Shown here piece by piece: positions 46,511 to 57,500 of a stretch of 64,000 nt of DNA. Each line of letters starts with the position of its first letter. The stretch's first letter is position 1. Both the position numbers and the translations under genes were made by a program. The notes under the pieces are model-generated. The model did not search any database. It was not told where the DNA came from and saw nothing but the letters and a program-made list of their open reading frames with translations. Origin of the DNA: Acanthococcus lagerstroemiae (Eukaryota > Arthropoda > Insecta > Hemiptera > Eriococcidae); the NCBI GenBank assembly GCA_031841125.1, contig CM063107.1, positions 48,249,497-48,313,496 on the forward strand, in the 5' to 3' direction.

Positions 46511-46546
<36 letters not shown>
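46171..46546 (+). mobile_element. 5'-truncated RTE-type non-LTR retrotransposon, 376 bp
   Basis: The insertion lies between perfect 14-bp duplications. It holds the last about 93 codons of an RTE-like ORF, about 50 bases of 3' UTR with AATAAAGG (46502-46509), and a (TTA)n tail (46511-46546). The 5' end is truncated within the coding region, typical of target-primed reverse transcription. An intact frame plus intact duplication point to a recent event. Confidence 0.93.
46173..46454 (+). pseudogene. RTE reverse transcriptase C-terminal end, 5'-truncated
   Basis: About 93 codons stay open to a TAG at 46452-46454. Signature blocks are QKWNWAGHVGRL, WRDAFDSFLK, then DRREWERLREAFAH and QGMAR at the end. 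The W-x-W-A-G-H-V and 'R-x-W-x-x-L-x-E-A-F-A' pattern is typical of the C-terminal region of RTE-like LINE proteins, downstream of the reverse transcriptase core. It has no start codon and no catalytic domain, so it is an inactive fragment. No stop or frameshift has arisen. Compare the older copy at 47420-48059. Confidence 0.9.
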
Positions 46547-46550
<4 letters not shown>

Positions 46551-46560
46551 AGATGCGCCG
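46547..46560 (+). repeat. Right 14-bp target-site duplication of RTE copy
   Basis: TTAAAGATGCGCCG, identical to 46157-46170. Confidence 0.95.
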
Positions 46561-46564
46561 AAAC

Positions 46565-46690
46565 ACAGGGTAACCACTTTTTGGAGAATCGGGAAAAGTT
46601 AGGAAATTTATTCAGTTTGAAAAAGTCAGGGAAACGTCAGAGAGTTTCTATAATTTGAGCAAAATCAGGGAACTTTTGAGAATAATGAGA
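46565..46690 (+). repeat. CAGGGTAACCAC MITE fragment
   Basis: CAGGGTAACCACTTTTTGG, then GAAAAAGTCAGGGAAACGTC and AAATCAGGGAACTTTTG, places this in the CAGGGT/AAAGTCAGGGAA family. No right terminus is seen. The RTE insertion lies immediately upstream. Confidence 0.5.
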
Positions 46691-47340
46691 ATTAAAAAAT
46701 ATACGCTGGGAAGGTGAGCTGGAAGGCTGTTGGGAATACTTGAGAGGAACACATAACTTCCTTCACACATTGAGATGGTCGTTATTTACTCTTGGTGATA
46801 TTTTTTTCTAAATCTACTCTGATTCGTCTCCTAAATTGGTTCCAATAAAATCAAAGAAAGAAAGAAAGGAAAAATGAAGAAAAAAAACCTACAAAGTTTC
46901 AGGTCGATCGGATTCAGGGAATCCGTGCCACAAGCTCCCTTTCGTTCATATGGGAAAAACACGTGGAGTTTTGACTTTTGTTCTAGACTAAATTTCCCTA
47001 CTATATTCCCCAGGACCGAAGCCCGTAAATTAAACAATAGAACATTTGCTATCGGATTCAGCTTGTGACATTGAAAAATAGGTCTTTTGCTTTCAACTTT
47101 TAGATTTTAATGAAATGCTCAACTTCCTCAAATTTCAGGCTCTATGTCAAATAGAGAATCTAGTAAAAACAGAATATTCACTGAAATTCAAAATTCAACG
47201 TTTGCTACCGACTTTCAGATTTTTTAAATCTCTTCCCTTTGTTTCAACCTTTCAGGTAACGTTCGATAGTCAGCTTGAAACCTTAGGCTATCCACTGACT
47301 AGTCTCTGACCGGAGTGCAGAGTAAGTACTCCATATTCAG

Positions 47341-47419
47341 AAACGGAATTTGACTTTCTGTTTGGGGAGGTGGAGAAGAACAATTTGCCGACAAATATTT
47401 TTTGAAAACTAAAAATTCA
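47341..47419 (-). mobile_element. GACGAAACT-family MITE, part 1 of copy split by RTE
   Basis: AGAAACGGAATTTGACTTTC, then GGAGGTGGAGAAGAA, GCCGACAAATATTTTTTGAA and AACTAAAAATTCA match in reverse complement the 3' half of the copies at 52288-52568 and 58195-58280. The sequence continues at 48060 after the RTE insertion. Confidence 0.78.
47411..47419 (+). repeat. Left 9-bp TSD of second RTE insertion
   Basis: AAAAATTCA, repeated at 48060-48068. Intact relatives of the host repeat (for example at 52475-52490) run straight through this point. Confidence 0.82.
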
Positions 47420-48016
47420 TTATTTGACAACAAAATGGAGAAAGAGCTAAACACGTGAATAACCAAAACCTGGTCGAAGTACTGGTCCCTAAAAAACAGT
47501 TTCAAAGGTAACTTTAGCAATTTCCACAAAAGCCAAATATTTAATATGTGCGTTATCTCCACCCTGACCTATGGCGCTCAAACATGGACCCTCACCGGAA
47601 AAAATATTGGCAAAGTAAAAACAACCCAAAACGCAATAGAAAGATCGATGCTAAACATTAAGAAAAAAGATCATATCAGGATATCCACGATAAAAAACAG
47701 ACTTAAGTTCAATAGGGATGCAGGGTCATACATTAGAAATCAAAAATGAGTATGGGCGGAACACGTTTCGCAACTGAAAGACGACAGATGGACATATAGA
47801 ACAACATTTTGGCAACCCATAGACAGAAAAAGAAAGCAGGGCAGACCCAGGGCAGACCAAACCAGATGGAGGGACGACATAACTAACTTTCTCGGAAACA
47901 AAAACTACCAAACAATAGCCGCAAACAGAAAGGAATGGGAGAGACTGCAAGATACCTTTGCTCGATACGGGCCGAGGAACCTACCCACATATGTTAAAAA
48001 ATCTATAGTCATGTAA
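47420..48016 (+). pseudogene. RTE reverse transcriptase C-terminal region with two in-frame stops
   Basis: One frame carries the RTE C-terminal blocks in order: LFDNKMEKELN, TKTWSKYWSLK, CVISTLTYGAQTWTL, AIERSMLNI, WAEHVSQL, RPRADQTRWRDDI and EWERLQDTFA, ending at TAA 48014-48016. The frame is broken only by TGA at 47456-47458 and TGA at 47747-47749; in both places family members normally carry a sense codon, and the second sits where the WxWAxHV block has a Trp. The reverse transcriptase core motifs lie upstream and are missing. Overall identity to the 46173 copy is only partial, so it is a different or older RTE subfamily (different tail sequence). Confidence 0.88.
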
Positions 48017-48059
48017 ATGCAAATAATTTTCCTCAATAAATGTATTTAGATTAGATTAG
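47420..48059 (+). mobile_element. RTE-type non-LTR retrotransposon fragment inserted into a MITE
   Basis: A 640-bp 5'-truncated insertion with coding remnant (47420-48016), 3' UTR with AATAAATG (48037-48044) and a short (TTAGA)n-like tail (48046-48059). It is flanked by 9-bp duplications AAAAATTCA and interrupts a GACGAAACT-family MITE whose two halves sit on each side. Confidence 0.88.
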
Positions 48060-48255
48060 AAAAATTCACCGACAAAATTTTTTTTAAATCAAAAATTTGC
48101 CGATTTTTATTCGAAATATTTTTAATCGAAAAAACATAAACAAGCAAACATTCATAAGATATGAAGATTTCAAATGAACAGTTTCAAAATTTGCTGACTG
48201 CTGAATTTTTTTTTTTTTGGGGGGGGGGGGGTCAACCCTCACACCCCCTGGAGTT
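48060..48255 (-). mobile_element. GACGAAACT-family MITE, part 2 of copy split by RTE
   Basis: The reverse complement contains AAATTTTGAAACTGTTCATTTG, TTTGCTTGTTTATG and a G/C-rich end with GGCGAAACTCCAGGGGG, matching the 5' half of the copies at 52288 and 58552. A G-run lies at about 48220-48232. With 47341-47419 it reconstitutes one minus-oriented copy. Confidence 0.8.
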
Positions 48256-51200
48256 TCGCCCATGCGCAATACACACAACTGAACTGAATTGGGATCAAGT
48301 TCAGTATTGGTCGGAATTGTAGTCGGTCGGAAATAGGGTAGGAGGGCCAGCCAATAGACATATCCATGTCAATAGATTTTATGTTTTGCTGGGACAAATA
48401 TTTTCTCATGGAGGAGAGGAGTGTTCCCATTTACCCATCCCTGGTTACGGGCTTGGTTCTCGATGTTCTTATACTTAATGGACTTCCATTAGGAGTCTTT
48501 CAGTTTAGGGACTACACAGCGATCAAAATGGAGATAAGCTGGAAAACGGCGAGAAATGCCCAATCCGAGGTGCACATCACCACTATAGTTATCTAACTGG
48601 GCCCATCCTCAGGTTCAGCTGACGACCCTTACAGACCTAAAATTGAAACACGAACAGCAGATACTACCGTGTATTTATTAATAATTTTTCGATTGTACCT
48701 TTTATGAAGCTGTACAAGCCTAAAATTAAGGAAACTCCTTGACTACTTCACACATTGCAGAAGTAATTTTGCAACTGCGAATAGAAGCAGAGCAAAATGT
48801 GTATCTAGGGGAGAAACATTCTAAGAATCAATGCCAAGTGTTTTGAGATAGTACCAAGTCGCGCCGTTTTGTTAATTTAGGAGCCCCATTCCAAACTATC
48901 CTTAGTCCAAAAAATTGAAAGTGTGGGAAATCATATAAAACCTTCGTTGCGCACGATGCAACTGCAATCAGCTTTGAAATTTTTTGATACGTGGCAAGCG
49001 TGAACGTGCCTTCATATGATGTTACATCGAAAACTTGCCTCACAGCAGTGCAGCTTGGTGTATAAGCGTTGAATTGAAGCAGTCATGGACGAACTGAAGG
49101 CAGTTTGGAATGAAGCTCCTCAATTTGTAAAAAATACTTTTTACACAATCTTGGGACATTTTCTTGTGTATGTTGAATAGCATTATTCTTCTATTCTCAT
49201 TCGGGGTGGTTTCGGACGTGATCTTCCAATCTAGTGATTCTCATCTGTCATCTTTGGATTTCTCCTTCCAAATGATACCATATTGCTATTTTCATAGGGA
49301 ATATTTTTGCATTGTAGCGCGTTCGGAGCAGCTACAAGATCGAATACTTAAGACGGAAAAAAAGAAAAAATGTTCAAATGTGCGTGTTTCGAAGCACGAG
49401 TTACAATATTTCGCTAGAGCGAGCGGAGAAATGTATTCACGGACTCTAGATTAGCGAGAGCGAGAGTGAGAGTGTCGACGGATTCTCTAACATCGATGGT
49501 CATTGCCTAGCTGGACAATAATCTTAAAAAACGAGGGTGAAAGAAGACGCGAGGAAAAGAAAGGATACGTTTCCTTCGAGGGATGCACAGGTATTCAGAT
49601 TGGCGTAGCAGGACATTCGCAGGTAACATATTTGTATACAATAAGAAACTATCTACAAAGGAAGTCGCGAACCTTAAAAAAGTTAATCGCGCTGGAGAGC
49701 ACCGCCGCATATTTCCGAAATCTGAGATTTTAGCATAGTTGTTGAAAATAAAAGCATAGGTATTACAAGCGCGTATTTGACCCCTTTTCAAAGCATATTC
49801 TTGGAATTCCTGGTCATGAGTGATAACGTGAATAGTGACCATTGTCAAAGTTTGTCATTAGGTAGATTAACACATGACCTCGTTTTTATTCTCAGGTTTT
49901 TCAGTTGTTTTAGCGGTTTCCTTTTTTCTAGTGTTGTCTTGTCACTCATCAAGACTCTTCAACTGATCAGACTCCTCAGCGTTGAAATTCGTTTAAACTC
50001 AGTTAGGACCGAAAATTAGGCCAAGTCTGCTTTCTAAACAATTGAAAACCCATAGCGTAGTAAGGCCACGGTGAAACCGGGTATACAAAAGGCACTACTC
50101 TCAAAAGACTGAAAATTTCTATAAGAGATGAGAATGCTGCATGTGTGTGCAAAAAAGGAAGATAGAGAAAGCAGTGAATCGGCATATTGGTAGACAATAT
50201 TATACGTAAGTACCTACATAATATTATAGCGAATTCGAGAACGGAAAAAGAGCAAAGAGGTCGGCGCAATACCTCGCAGTTGGAAAATTTTTGGGTCGTA
50301 TACAATGAGCCCTATTATTATTTGTCTGGAAAAGCTCGTCGCACGAATACTGGGGGTATACTGCGGGTAATCACTGACAGTCACCCGATAATATTACTTC
50401 CATAATTCGTATCCGGTAATGCGGCAAATTCTTGCCGTGTGCTTTGTCTGCGTGTGCGAGATGAGAACGCTATTGCGCTGAGGCTGTCGCAGCGAACCCA
50501 AATTACTGGGCAGTGCGGTGTTGTTAGTGCATTGTAAATTCGAGGACTTTGAATCCGCGGTATTTTCAATTTTGCTGGAGAGAAAAAGAAGAAGAAAAAT
50601 ATAGATGAATTTATCGGTTCAGTTTTATGGCATTCTCAATGAAGGAAGTTTTCGAGAGAAGAACATTATGGAGTGAAACGGAGCTCGTATTATAAGAAGC
50701 ATTCTTGGGTAGTGCACATAAATTGTCGAAGTATTAAAATCGTTTTTCGCCTGTCTGTCCGTGTTATTAAAACTGGATTTTCTTATAAGTTATATACTCC
50801 ATAATTAATTTTGCGGTTATTTTTTCTTCTTCAAGTGCCGTATCTGATGCCGGACGTTGGCGATTGCGGGTTTGACGCGCGAAAGAGGACTAAATCACTT
50901 GGTTTCCTACCGAAGGCGAGTGACCACTCTCACTGGCCTCGAGTATGAGATTCATTAAAACGTTTCCTGTCTGAAAGAAGAGGAGCTTAATGAAAACGAA
51001 TCTCGGTCAGGTTACTTATGAAATGCAGAGGCTCGAAGAAATTCATGTTGAAGTTGCGACCTGCGTCCCGCAACCTCGAAAGTAGTCGATGTATTCGCAC
51101 CCGCCACAATGCAACAGATTTCCAAATGCAAGGCACGAGTGCGCCCGTTCAAAATATCTTACAAACCATCCGCACCAGTGCCTTAGGATCAGAAGTTATT

Positions 51201-51455
51201 TTTAGTGACAGTTCTGAGACGTTTGAATAATTCTAAAGTGGAGACTGGCAGTTTGAAAGGATAGTTTAGACAGTTGTAAGTCACACCACTCTCTCCGTTA
51301 GAATGGAATAAGAAGAAATACTTTTGAATTCAGATGATTTAAGATCTTGCAGACATGTTCATGACTCTTTAACGCTCTTGTGACTCGTTTCCGATTATTC
51401 TAGATCTGACTGAACCTTTTTTGTAAGGGAAAGTACCGAAAGTGGATCAGCAACT
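48256..51455. other. No supported gene; unique island at about 50.5-51.06 kb
   Basis: Mostly AT-rich sequence with short unsupported frames. 50540-51060 is CG-containing and repeat-free with AT-rich cores (50790-50830), a candidate conserved element. A GA-rich segment lies near 49455-49475. Confidence 0.35.
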
Positions 51456-51458
51456 CTT

Positions 51459-52190
51459 TTAAGGACATATCCAAAAAGCCGGGCTGAAATGAAATAAGCG
51501 CAACAACGCCGTGCACCTCCTTTTTTTTTCATGTATTTTCTTGATTTGAGCATTTCCCTGCTGATTCAAGGCCTTTTTGAAGTCTGTAGTTCCAAGTAAA
51601 TTTAAGGTGTGTGCAAAACAGCGAATATGTTTTGATAAAAAAATGAACATTTTCATCCATATCAGAAATAGGAGTATTGGTTGGCGTTTCAAGAATGCCG
51701 TCAAAATCCACTAAATCAATGTCTAAAAAATTTTCTTCCATGTCTAAATCTTCATCATCTTGGTCATTTACACCCAATTGCGTTTCAAAAATGATCAAAA
51801 GACACAATTAATATGATTAAGTTGAATTTTGGATTTTCTATTGTATAGTATCAAATGGTACTACTGTTTTAAATTTTTAATATTGATATGATCAGCACTT
51901 TGAAACAATTAATATTTCACAGTTCTGCATTCATAACTCCATATGTTCATGCTACATAAATATAGAAGTTTGTAATTTACAATCGTCGGCTACTTCGTTA
52001 TCTTTGGAAATGTAATCTTCTTTAACTCCAAACACCTTAAAAGCTTTAACAAAATTACTGCCATTGTCAGTAACCATCGATGTTAATTGTGATTACTTGA
52101 GCTCGAATTGGGAAAAAATTTTACTCAGTTTTTCTGCAATAGCATCATAGGTGTGACTACCTTTGAATCTCCGACAGTACAACACTCCAC
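51459..52190 (-). pseudogene. hAT transposase remnant (central catalytic region)
   Basis: On the minus strand, blocks typical of hAT transposases appear in order but in shifted frames: RRFKGSHTYDAIAEKL (about 52180-52130), VTDNGSNFVKAFKVFGV (about 52075-52025, containing the conserved T-D-N-G-S-N block with its catalytic Asp), an acidic stretch DEDLDMEENFLDID (about 51750), then KHIRCFAHTLNLL (51630) with the conserved C-x-A-H-x-L-N-L, and KCTAL-like text near 51510. Several stops and frame changes lie between blocks. The dimerisation C-terminus and the N-terminal zinc finger are missing, and no termini are visible. It belongs to a different copy, perhaps a different lineage, from the element at 3622. 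Confidence 0.85.
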
Positions 52191-52287
52191 TACACCGCTC
52201 TAGGGTCTCAAGCTCGATCTATTAAACATGGCAAGTATTGGTGAATCAGACATGATTACACAAGAAATTTCCAGAGTATAATCATTT

Positions 52288-52568
52288 ACAGGGACGAAAC
52301 TACGGGGTGGGGGTGAAATGCCCTCAATAATTTGGCAGTCGGTAAATTTTGAAACTGCTAATTTGAATTTTTCATTTTCTAAGGACGTTTGTTTGTTTGT
52401 TTGTTTTTTTAAATTAAAAGATATTTTGATTGAAAACTCGGCAAATTTTCAAATTTGAAAAAAAAAATTGCCAGCGAATTTTTAGTTTTTGAAATACATT
52501 TTTGTGTACAAGATTTCTTCTCTACCCCCCGCCCTCTCAAAAAATTGAAAGTCAAGTTTCGTCTCTGG
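52288..52568 (+). mobile_element. GACGAAACT-family MITE, full copy
   Basis: Begins CAGGGACGAAACTACGGGG and ends AAGTTTCGTCTCTGG, inverted at about 12 bases. Inside: AATTTGGCAGTCGG, AAATTTTGAAACTG, ACGTTTGTTTGTTTG and GAATTTTTAGTTTTTGAAAT. Related copies lie at 47341-48255 (split), 58195-58280 (partial) and 58552-58775. Target duplication uncertain (TA on both sides is possible). Confidence 0.75.
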
Positions 52569-52639
52569 TATTGCATGAAGCCAATCAGTGTGATTTAGCT
52601 CCTCAGCATAGTGACAATTCAGTTCAGTGGTCCCAAATT

Positions 52640-53115
52640 AATTGATCTTGATCTTTGCTGCGTTACTGCAGTCTGTAGTCGATTAATTTGCCAGGCTCTA
52701 AAGTTTGACATCTTAGTACAGCCATGGGTATACTTGAGCGAAAACTGTAACGCCCCTCCCTTGACACGCTCGACACTCCACCTGACATTCTTCCAGCCAT
52801 ATGCTCATTAATCTTGATCTTAGCTGTGCGACTGCAGTCTGCAGCCGCGTTGTTAATAGAGATTTCACTTAGGGTATGATGCACTCCTGTTACTATGACG
52901 TCTTATTACTGACCTGAGTATATAGGTACTTGAGTGCGAAAACCTTGTTTGTAACAAACGTTACGCGCCCCCCCCCCACACACACACACATTCTTCCAGT
53001 CATTTGCTCATTGATCTCGATCTTTGTTGCGCGACTGCAGTCTGCAGCCGTGTTGTTGTTAGAAATTTTCATGGAAATTTTTATTAGGGTATGATACACT
53101 CCTGTTACTATGAAG
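52640..53115 (+). repeat. Satellite-like array, about 170-200 bp units
   Basis: The block (T)GATCT(T/C)(G)ATCTTTG then CTGCAGTCTG(C/T)AG recurs at about 52642, 52812 and 53014. Units 2 and 3 also share ACTTGAG(C/T)G, GCCCC, ATTCTTCCAG, TTGTT, TTAGGGTATGAT and CACTCCTGTTACTATGA. A (CA)n run is at 52977-52992. Single copies occur at about 4980-5060 and 63590-63740, so the array derives from a dispersed repeat. Confidence 0.72.
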
Positions 53116-53399
53116 TCATACTACTGAATATACTTGAAAGAAAATGGTGTTTGTAGTTTTGTACCAAAAGTTTGGGTTTTACTTGTCGTGAATGCCTTGT
53201 CAGTCGTGAAACTGGAACACGTCTCCATAGTAAGACGGGAACGGCTCCGAAATCGAAAGGACATTTGACTGAATGCGTAGAACATGTTCAGTAGCTATAA
53301 GACATCCATGTACCAATGTAGCTGCATGCAGTGCAGATATTCGTCATCAGTTTACCGATGATTTTCTTCTCACGACGTTACGACTGGAGATTTTTTAAA

Positions 53400-53640
53400 A
53401 CAGTAATAGAGCTGTCAGAGTTGAGTTACGAAATTTGACGACTGTTAGCATACTCTGTCATGGAAATTTGTAATACAGAGACCAGAATAAGGGGTTTTAC
53501 TTTACCAAAAATCGAATAAGAGAGTATGCTAAATTACTATGATTGTTAGCATACTCTGCCATGGAAGTTTTTTTCTAAAATAAGGACCAAATTGCCAGGC
53601 TCACTTTACGAAAATCGAGTAACAAAGTATGCTAAGACTG
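53400..53640 (+). repeat. Pair of hairpin units with TTAGCATACTCTG ends
   Basis: Two adjacent units, 53445-53532 and 53546-53635, each begin TTAGCATACTCTG(T/C)CATGG and end AGTATGCTAA (inverted). A diverged second copy of the whole segment is at 54288-54510. Confidence 0.72.
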
Positions 53641-53654
53641 CAAGCAGCGATGGG

Positions 53655-53950
53655 ATTTTACGCGTAAAATGTCTATTCTACGTTTTCGATGTAAAATGTG
53701 TAAAATATGCGTAGAATGTGTAGAATGCGTAGAATAGGTGTAAAATGAGTAAAATGCTGTATAACCCAAACCAAAAAGCCAAAAATCAATTTTTTTGAAA
53801 GTTGAATTTTTTGGCTTTTTGGTTTGAGTTACATAGCATTTTACTCATTTTACGCCTATTCTACACATTTCACGCATTCTAAACATTCTACACCAATTTC
53901 AAGCTATTCTACACCATTTATTTTACACGTAGAATGCTGATGTATTTGAC
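53655..53950. repeat. Palindrome built from GTAAAATG/GTAGAATG subrepeats
   Basis: The left arm (about 53655-53785) is a run of octamer-like units GTAAAATG, GTAGAATG and TGCGTAGAAT. The right arm (about 53803-53950) carries CATTTTAC and CATTCTAC in inverted order. The inner 50 bases of the arms (GTATAACCCAAACCAAAAAGC and its complement) are nearly identical; the loop is about 18 bases. It lies between the two hairpin-unit repeats. Confidence 0.8.
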
Positions 53951-54287
53951 GCCATGTATTCTACAGCGTAACACTGACTGCAAAGAGTTTTTAGTTCGCA
54001 AATGGAGCCATCTGTAAGAGCGCTAGATTTGCTTAGCTAGAAGGTGCATAATAGCAATTTTGATATTTTTAATATTAATCGATTCCTTAGAGTATCCTGA
54101 ATGAGAATAAATAACTTGCCAAAAAAAAAAGAAAATCATATACCACAAGTATTTGGGTTATTCGCGATTCGCGACCACTTTTTCGTCCATAAAACTCCAT
54201 ATATTTCTTATCAGTATGATGTACCTTCTAGAAACGTTTCCAAAAATCGCCACCTCCAGCGCCTACTTTGGTTCCATTTTCTAATGC

Positions 54288-54510
54288 AGTAATCGAGTTG
54301 TTAGAGTTAATTTACGAAATTTCACGACTGTTAGTATACTCTGTCATGGAAATTTGTAAGACATAGACCAGAGTAAGGGAATATATTACTTTACAAAAAA
54401 TCGAGTAAGAGAGTATATTAAATAACTATGATTGTTGGCATACTCTGCGATGGGAGTTTTTTCAAAAATAGGGACCACGGGCTCACTTCACGAATTTCAC
54501 CAAAGGCAAC
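54288..54510 (+). repeat. Second, diverged copy of the hairpin-unit repeat
   Basis: Same order as 53400-53640: CAGTAATCGAG, ACGAAATTTCACGACTGTTAG, ATACTCTGTCATGGAAATTTG, AGAGAGTATATTAA, GGCATACTCTGCGATGGGAG. The terminal hairpins have decayed (AGTATATTAA for AGTATGCTAA). Confidence 0.7.
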
Positions 54511-54514
54511 TTTT

Positions 54515-57500
54515 TAACTAGGCCGCACTCAAAAATTCGGAATTTTTTTTAGCCTATGTATAACGATCCATCCTACTCTTCGGGCTTCACTTAAGGAGGT
54601 GCTGCAGATGAGAATGATTTGTATAGAGGAAGCAGTTGGGCAAATTAATAATTTGTGTCTGGTTTTTGTCTTATCACTCTTATTGCATCAACGGTTTTTA
54701 CCATCATCCTTGCTCCAGGTATCTCTTTCCTCACCCGCCACTCAAAAATGAAAAAGTCATGAATCTTCCTTGCTCTCCATACCGCAGTAGGTTGGTTATG
54801 AGCGGTTGAGAACACTGCCCAATAAGTAACACCCATAATAGGGAATGCGGTGGCCGACTTTCATTCCAGTTGTTCTCTCTTGACTAACTTAACTGTATTT
54901 GAACGAGTACATTACCTGTGAGTTTGGACGTCATTATAACGAATTCATTAAACTTAGAGACATGAGGACAGAGGGCACAGCAACTGCTTGGAATAAATTA
55001 CAAAGCTGATGGTCCGTTTCATCGTACCAGAGTCCACAAATCTCGCGGTAAGAGTTTATTTTGGTAGCGTTCTGCGAACATTCATACCACCTGTTGGATG
55101 GCAGGGCATGGCACGGCTTACCGAGTCCACATTTATCAACTTGAGAGTGTTCGCTGTTTGGGATCCGGAAAAAAAGTTAGTGAAAGAGAGAGGGAGACGA
55201 AAGTCAGAGAATTGTTTAGCTGACGTTTGCGTAAATTATTCGTTTTAATTCGGGGCCGAGTCGTCTGCCCCTGTCCCGGAACCACGTTTTTAAGTAATTT
55301 AAAAGGCAGCCCTGCCGCCCTCGTATCGAAATTTGTTACCTGGGTGGCGCAATGCAGGCGTCGAGCTGTATGCTCATTTTATAGACCGCCGTTTTTCTCG
55401 CTGAATTTTAATGCAAGTATGCGGGGGCCGGCGTTTTCTTGATTTCGTCTTCGCATTAGGTAATGAGTCCACGGTCTTGAATGATTGCCGACGTCTGAAA
55501 GTAAACGCGAGTGGTAATGCGCCCATTTTGAAAGTCTTTAGGAAGAGAGCGAACGAGCACCGTCCAATATATACGGTAAACGGGACCTGCCACCTTCTAC
55601 ACGTAACTTTTAAAAACAACGCAGGCTATAATTAATAATCCACGGACGCTCTTCTCTAAAACGGCGGCTTATTTAACACGGCCGAGAAAAAGAATAATTA
55701 CTTTTTTTTTTGTTCTTTTAAAATTCGCACAGGGTTAGGTTTTTCTATTTTCTCGAAAAGTTCGGTGGAAATACGTTCGTTCGCAATAATCTTCTAAATG
55801 GTTTGCCCTCCGAGTTGTACGGTTACCTTGTATACAGAAATTAATCGTAGAATTAGGCGAGATGTTCGGTAATTTCACGCATTCGCGGTTTTCGCCCGCT
55901 GTATCGCGTACAAATGCTTTTTTGTTTTGCAAATCAAAATGCGCCCAGTTGTACAAAACTGTGGGAAGCCACATTTCGTATTCAAATGGAAACGTTGGTA
56001 GACCGGTGCCATCATGCGAGAGGAGGCTGAATCGATGAGAAGATTATTGGAGAGCCGAAATTTTTGTGCCGAGGATAAATGGCAGTACTAATCGACGTAT
56101 TAGACGCTCCTGGGAGTTCACCCGTCTCTAAGCCCCTTAAAAGTCAAAATATTGTCGAGAAATCAGGTTTCCACGCTTTTCTCGAGAACGAAGCATCGTA
56201 GCGGAAAAATACTATCGTAGAAATATTGTGCGTGGAATTCTACACAAAAATGATATATTACATCGTTTTCGTATTTGCCCCATTTCCTCGGGAAAATAGT
56301 GGGAGAGGGCCAGTTGACCCTTTTCACTGTTACACATTAACGTACGTTGTACAATAGTCAGTTTCAGCTGATACGCGTTCATCACATAAGAAAGGAAAGA
56401 GGATAGGTATCGAAGACTCTATGAGAGTGATTCTTTATGAGAGGCCGTACACCCTGAAAATGATCTCTTCCCGATGCTGGTATGTGAGTGACTATGTGGC
56501 CGGTATATTCTTCGCCCAAAAACTGGTCATCCCAGAAACTTCTTCCCCGCCCCCCAAATTCTTCACCTTTGAAGATCCCTAGCCGATTCAACCTAGACTT
56601 GAAGGATGCTTCGACGCGAACATTTAATTTTCTTTTCACATGAACAGACTTAGAACTGTCGACATAATGTGGCAGTTTCTATAAAAAGGGTAATTTTGTC
56701 GATCGATCGAAGTCTCAGAAAACGTGAAAAAAGAAAAACAAAATTTTTTGGTCGAAAAAATCGGTTCTGAGATTTTGGTTGATTTCTGTAGAACAAGCTA
56801 CCTCGCAGATAGTGAGGTAGTAAGAGGGTGTTTGCTGAAGCTGAAAAACTAAACTTTCAACTTCCAACTTCTGGCTTCTCAAAATTATCCTAAAACTGCA
56901 AAAACTTCCGGCTTCTCCGCATCCCTGGTGTTGTTGCACTAACTTCCTACACTGGTATTCATAAACAAAACCAAATCTGAAATTTTAATGTTAAAGCTTT
57001 GAAGCTAATATTCAGACACAGTACCAACGTATATGCGATAAAACAAATGTACGCCACGAAGCACGAATGCCAGAATGAGAATGAGAATCTTTTATTTTCA
57101 TATTTCCAAGTTGCATTCGTAAATTTTAACGGAGAGGATCAAATCATAACAAGATCAGTGACAAAAGTGTTCTGCAAAAAAACTGAAGTTAGACTCATCT
57201 GAAAGAAAATGATAAGGGCTAACAATTTAGTTCTCTTCAGTTTTCCATAAAAAGCAATATTGAAGATGCTAAACCTCACTTTACTTGTACATGTTTTTGT
57301 GGTAAACATACCCTGATCATCTTTTCGTCCACGACACTAGCGCATCTACAGGAGTGTCCAAACGCGAATTAATAAAACAAAGCCAAATGCGAAATGCCAA
57401 ATCTGAAACTGAACTATGATCTGTAAACAATTCACTCTTATTTAAAGAAATGAAAAAGCAATAGCAATATAAGACTGATAGAATTACAAGGTTGGCCCAT

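Larger units (their letters stand above)
46715..47419 (-). repeat. Inverted copy of the repeat at 58195-58490
   Basis: The reverse complement of 46715-46795 (ATAACGACCA, GTGTTCCTCTCAAGTATTCC) matches 58418-58490, and the reverse complement of about 47241-47419 (GTCAGAGACTAGTCAGT, TTTCAAGCTGA, TATCGAACGTTA) matches about 58195-58385. About 430 bases between them (46800-47235) are absent from the other copy, so one copy carries an insertion or the other a deletion. Its end at 47341-47419 is the beginning of the split GACGAAACT MITE. Confidence 0.75.

Noticed and set aside
47236..47258. Second AG|GT junction (TTTCAGGTAACG) as a recursive splice site
   Set aside because: The 5' splice half is weak and the site lies in a dispersed repeat shared with 58 kb.
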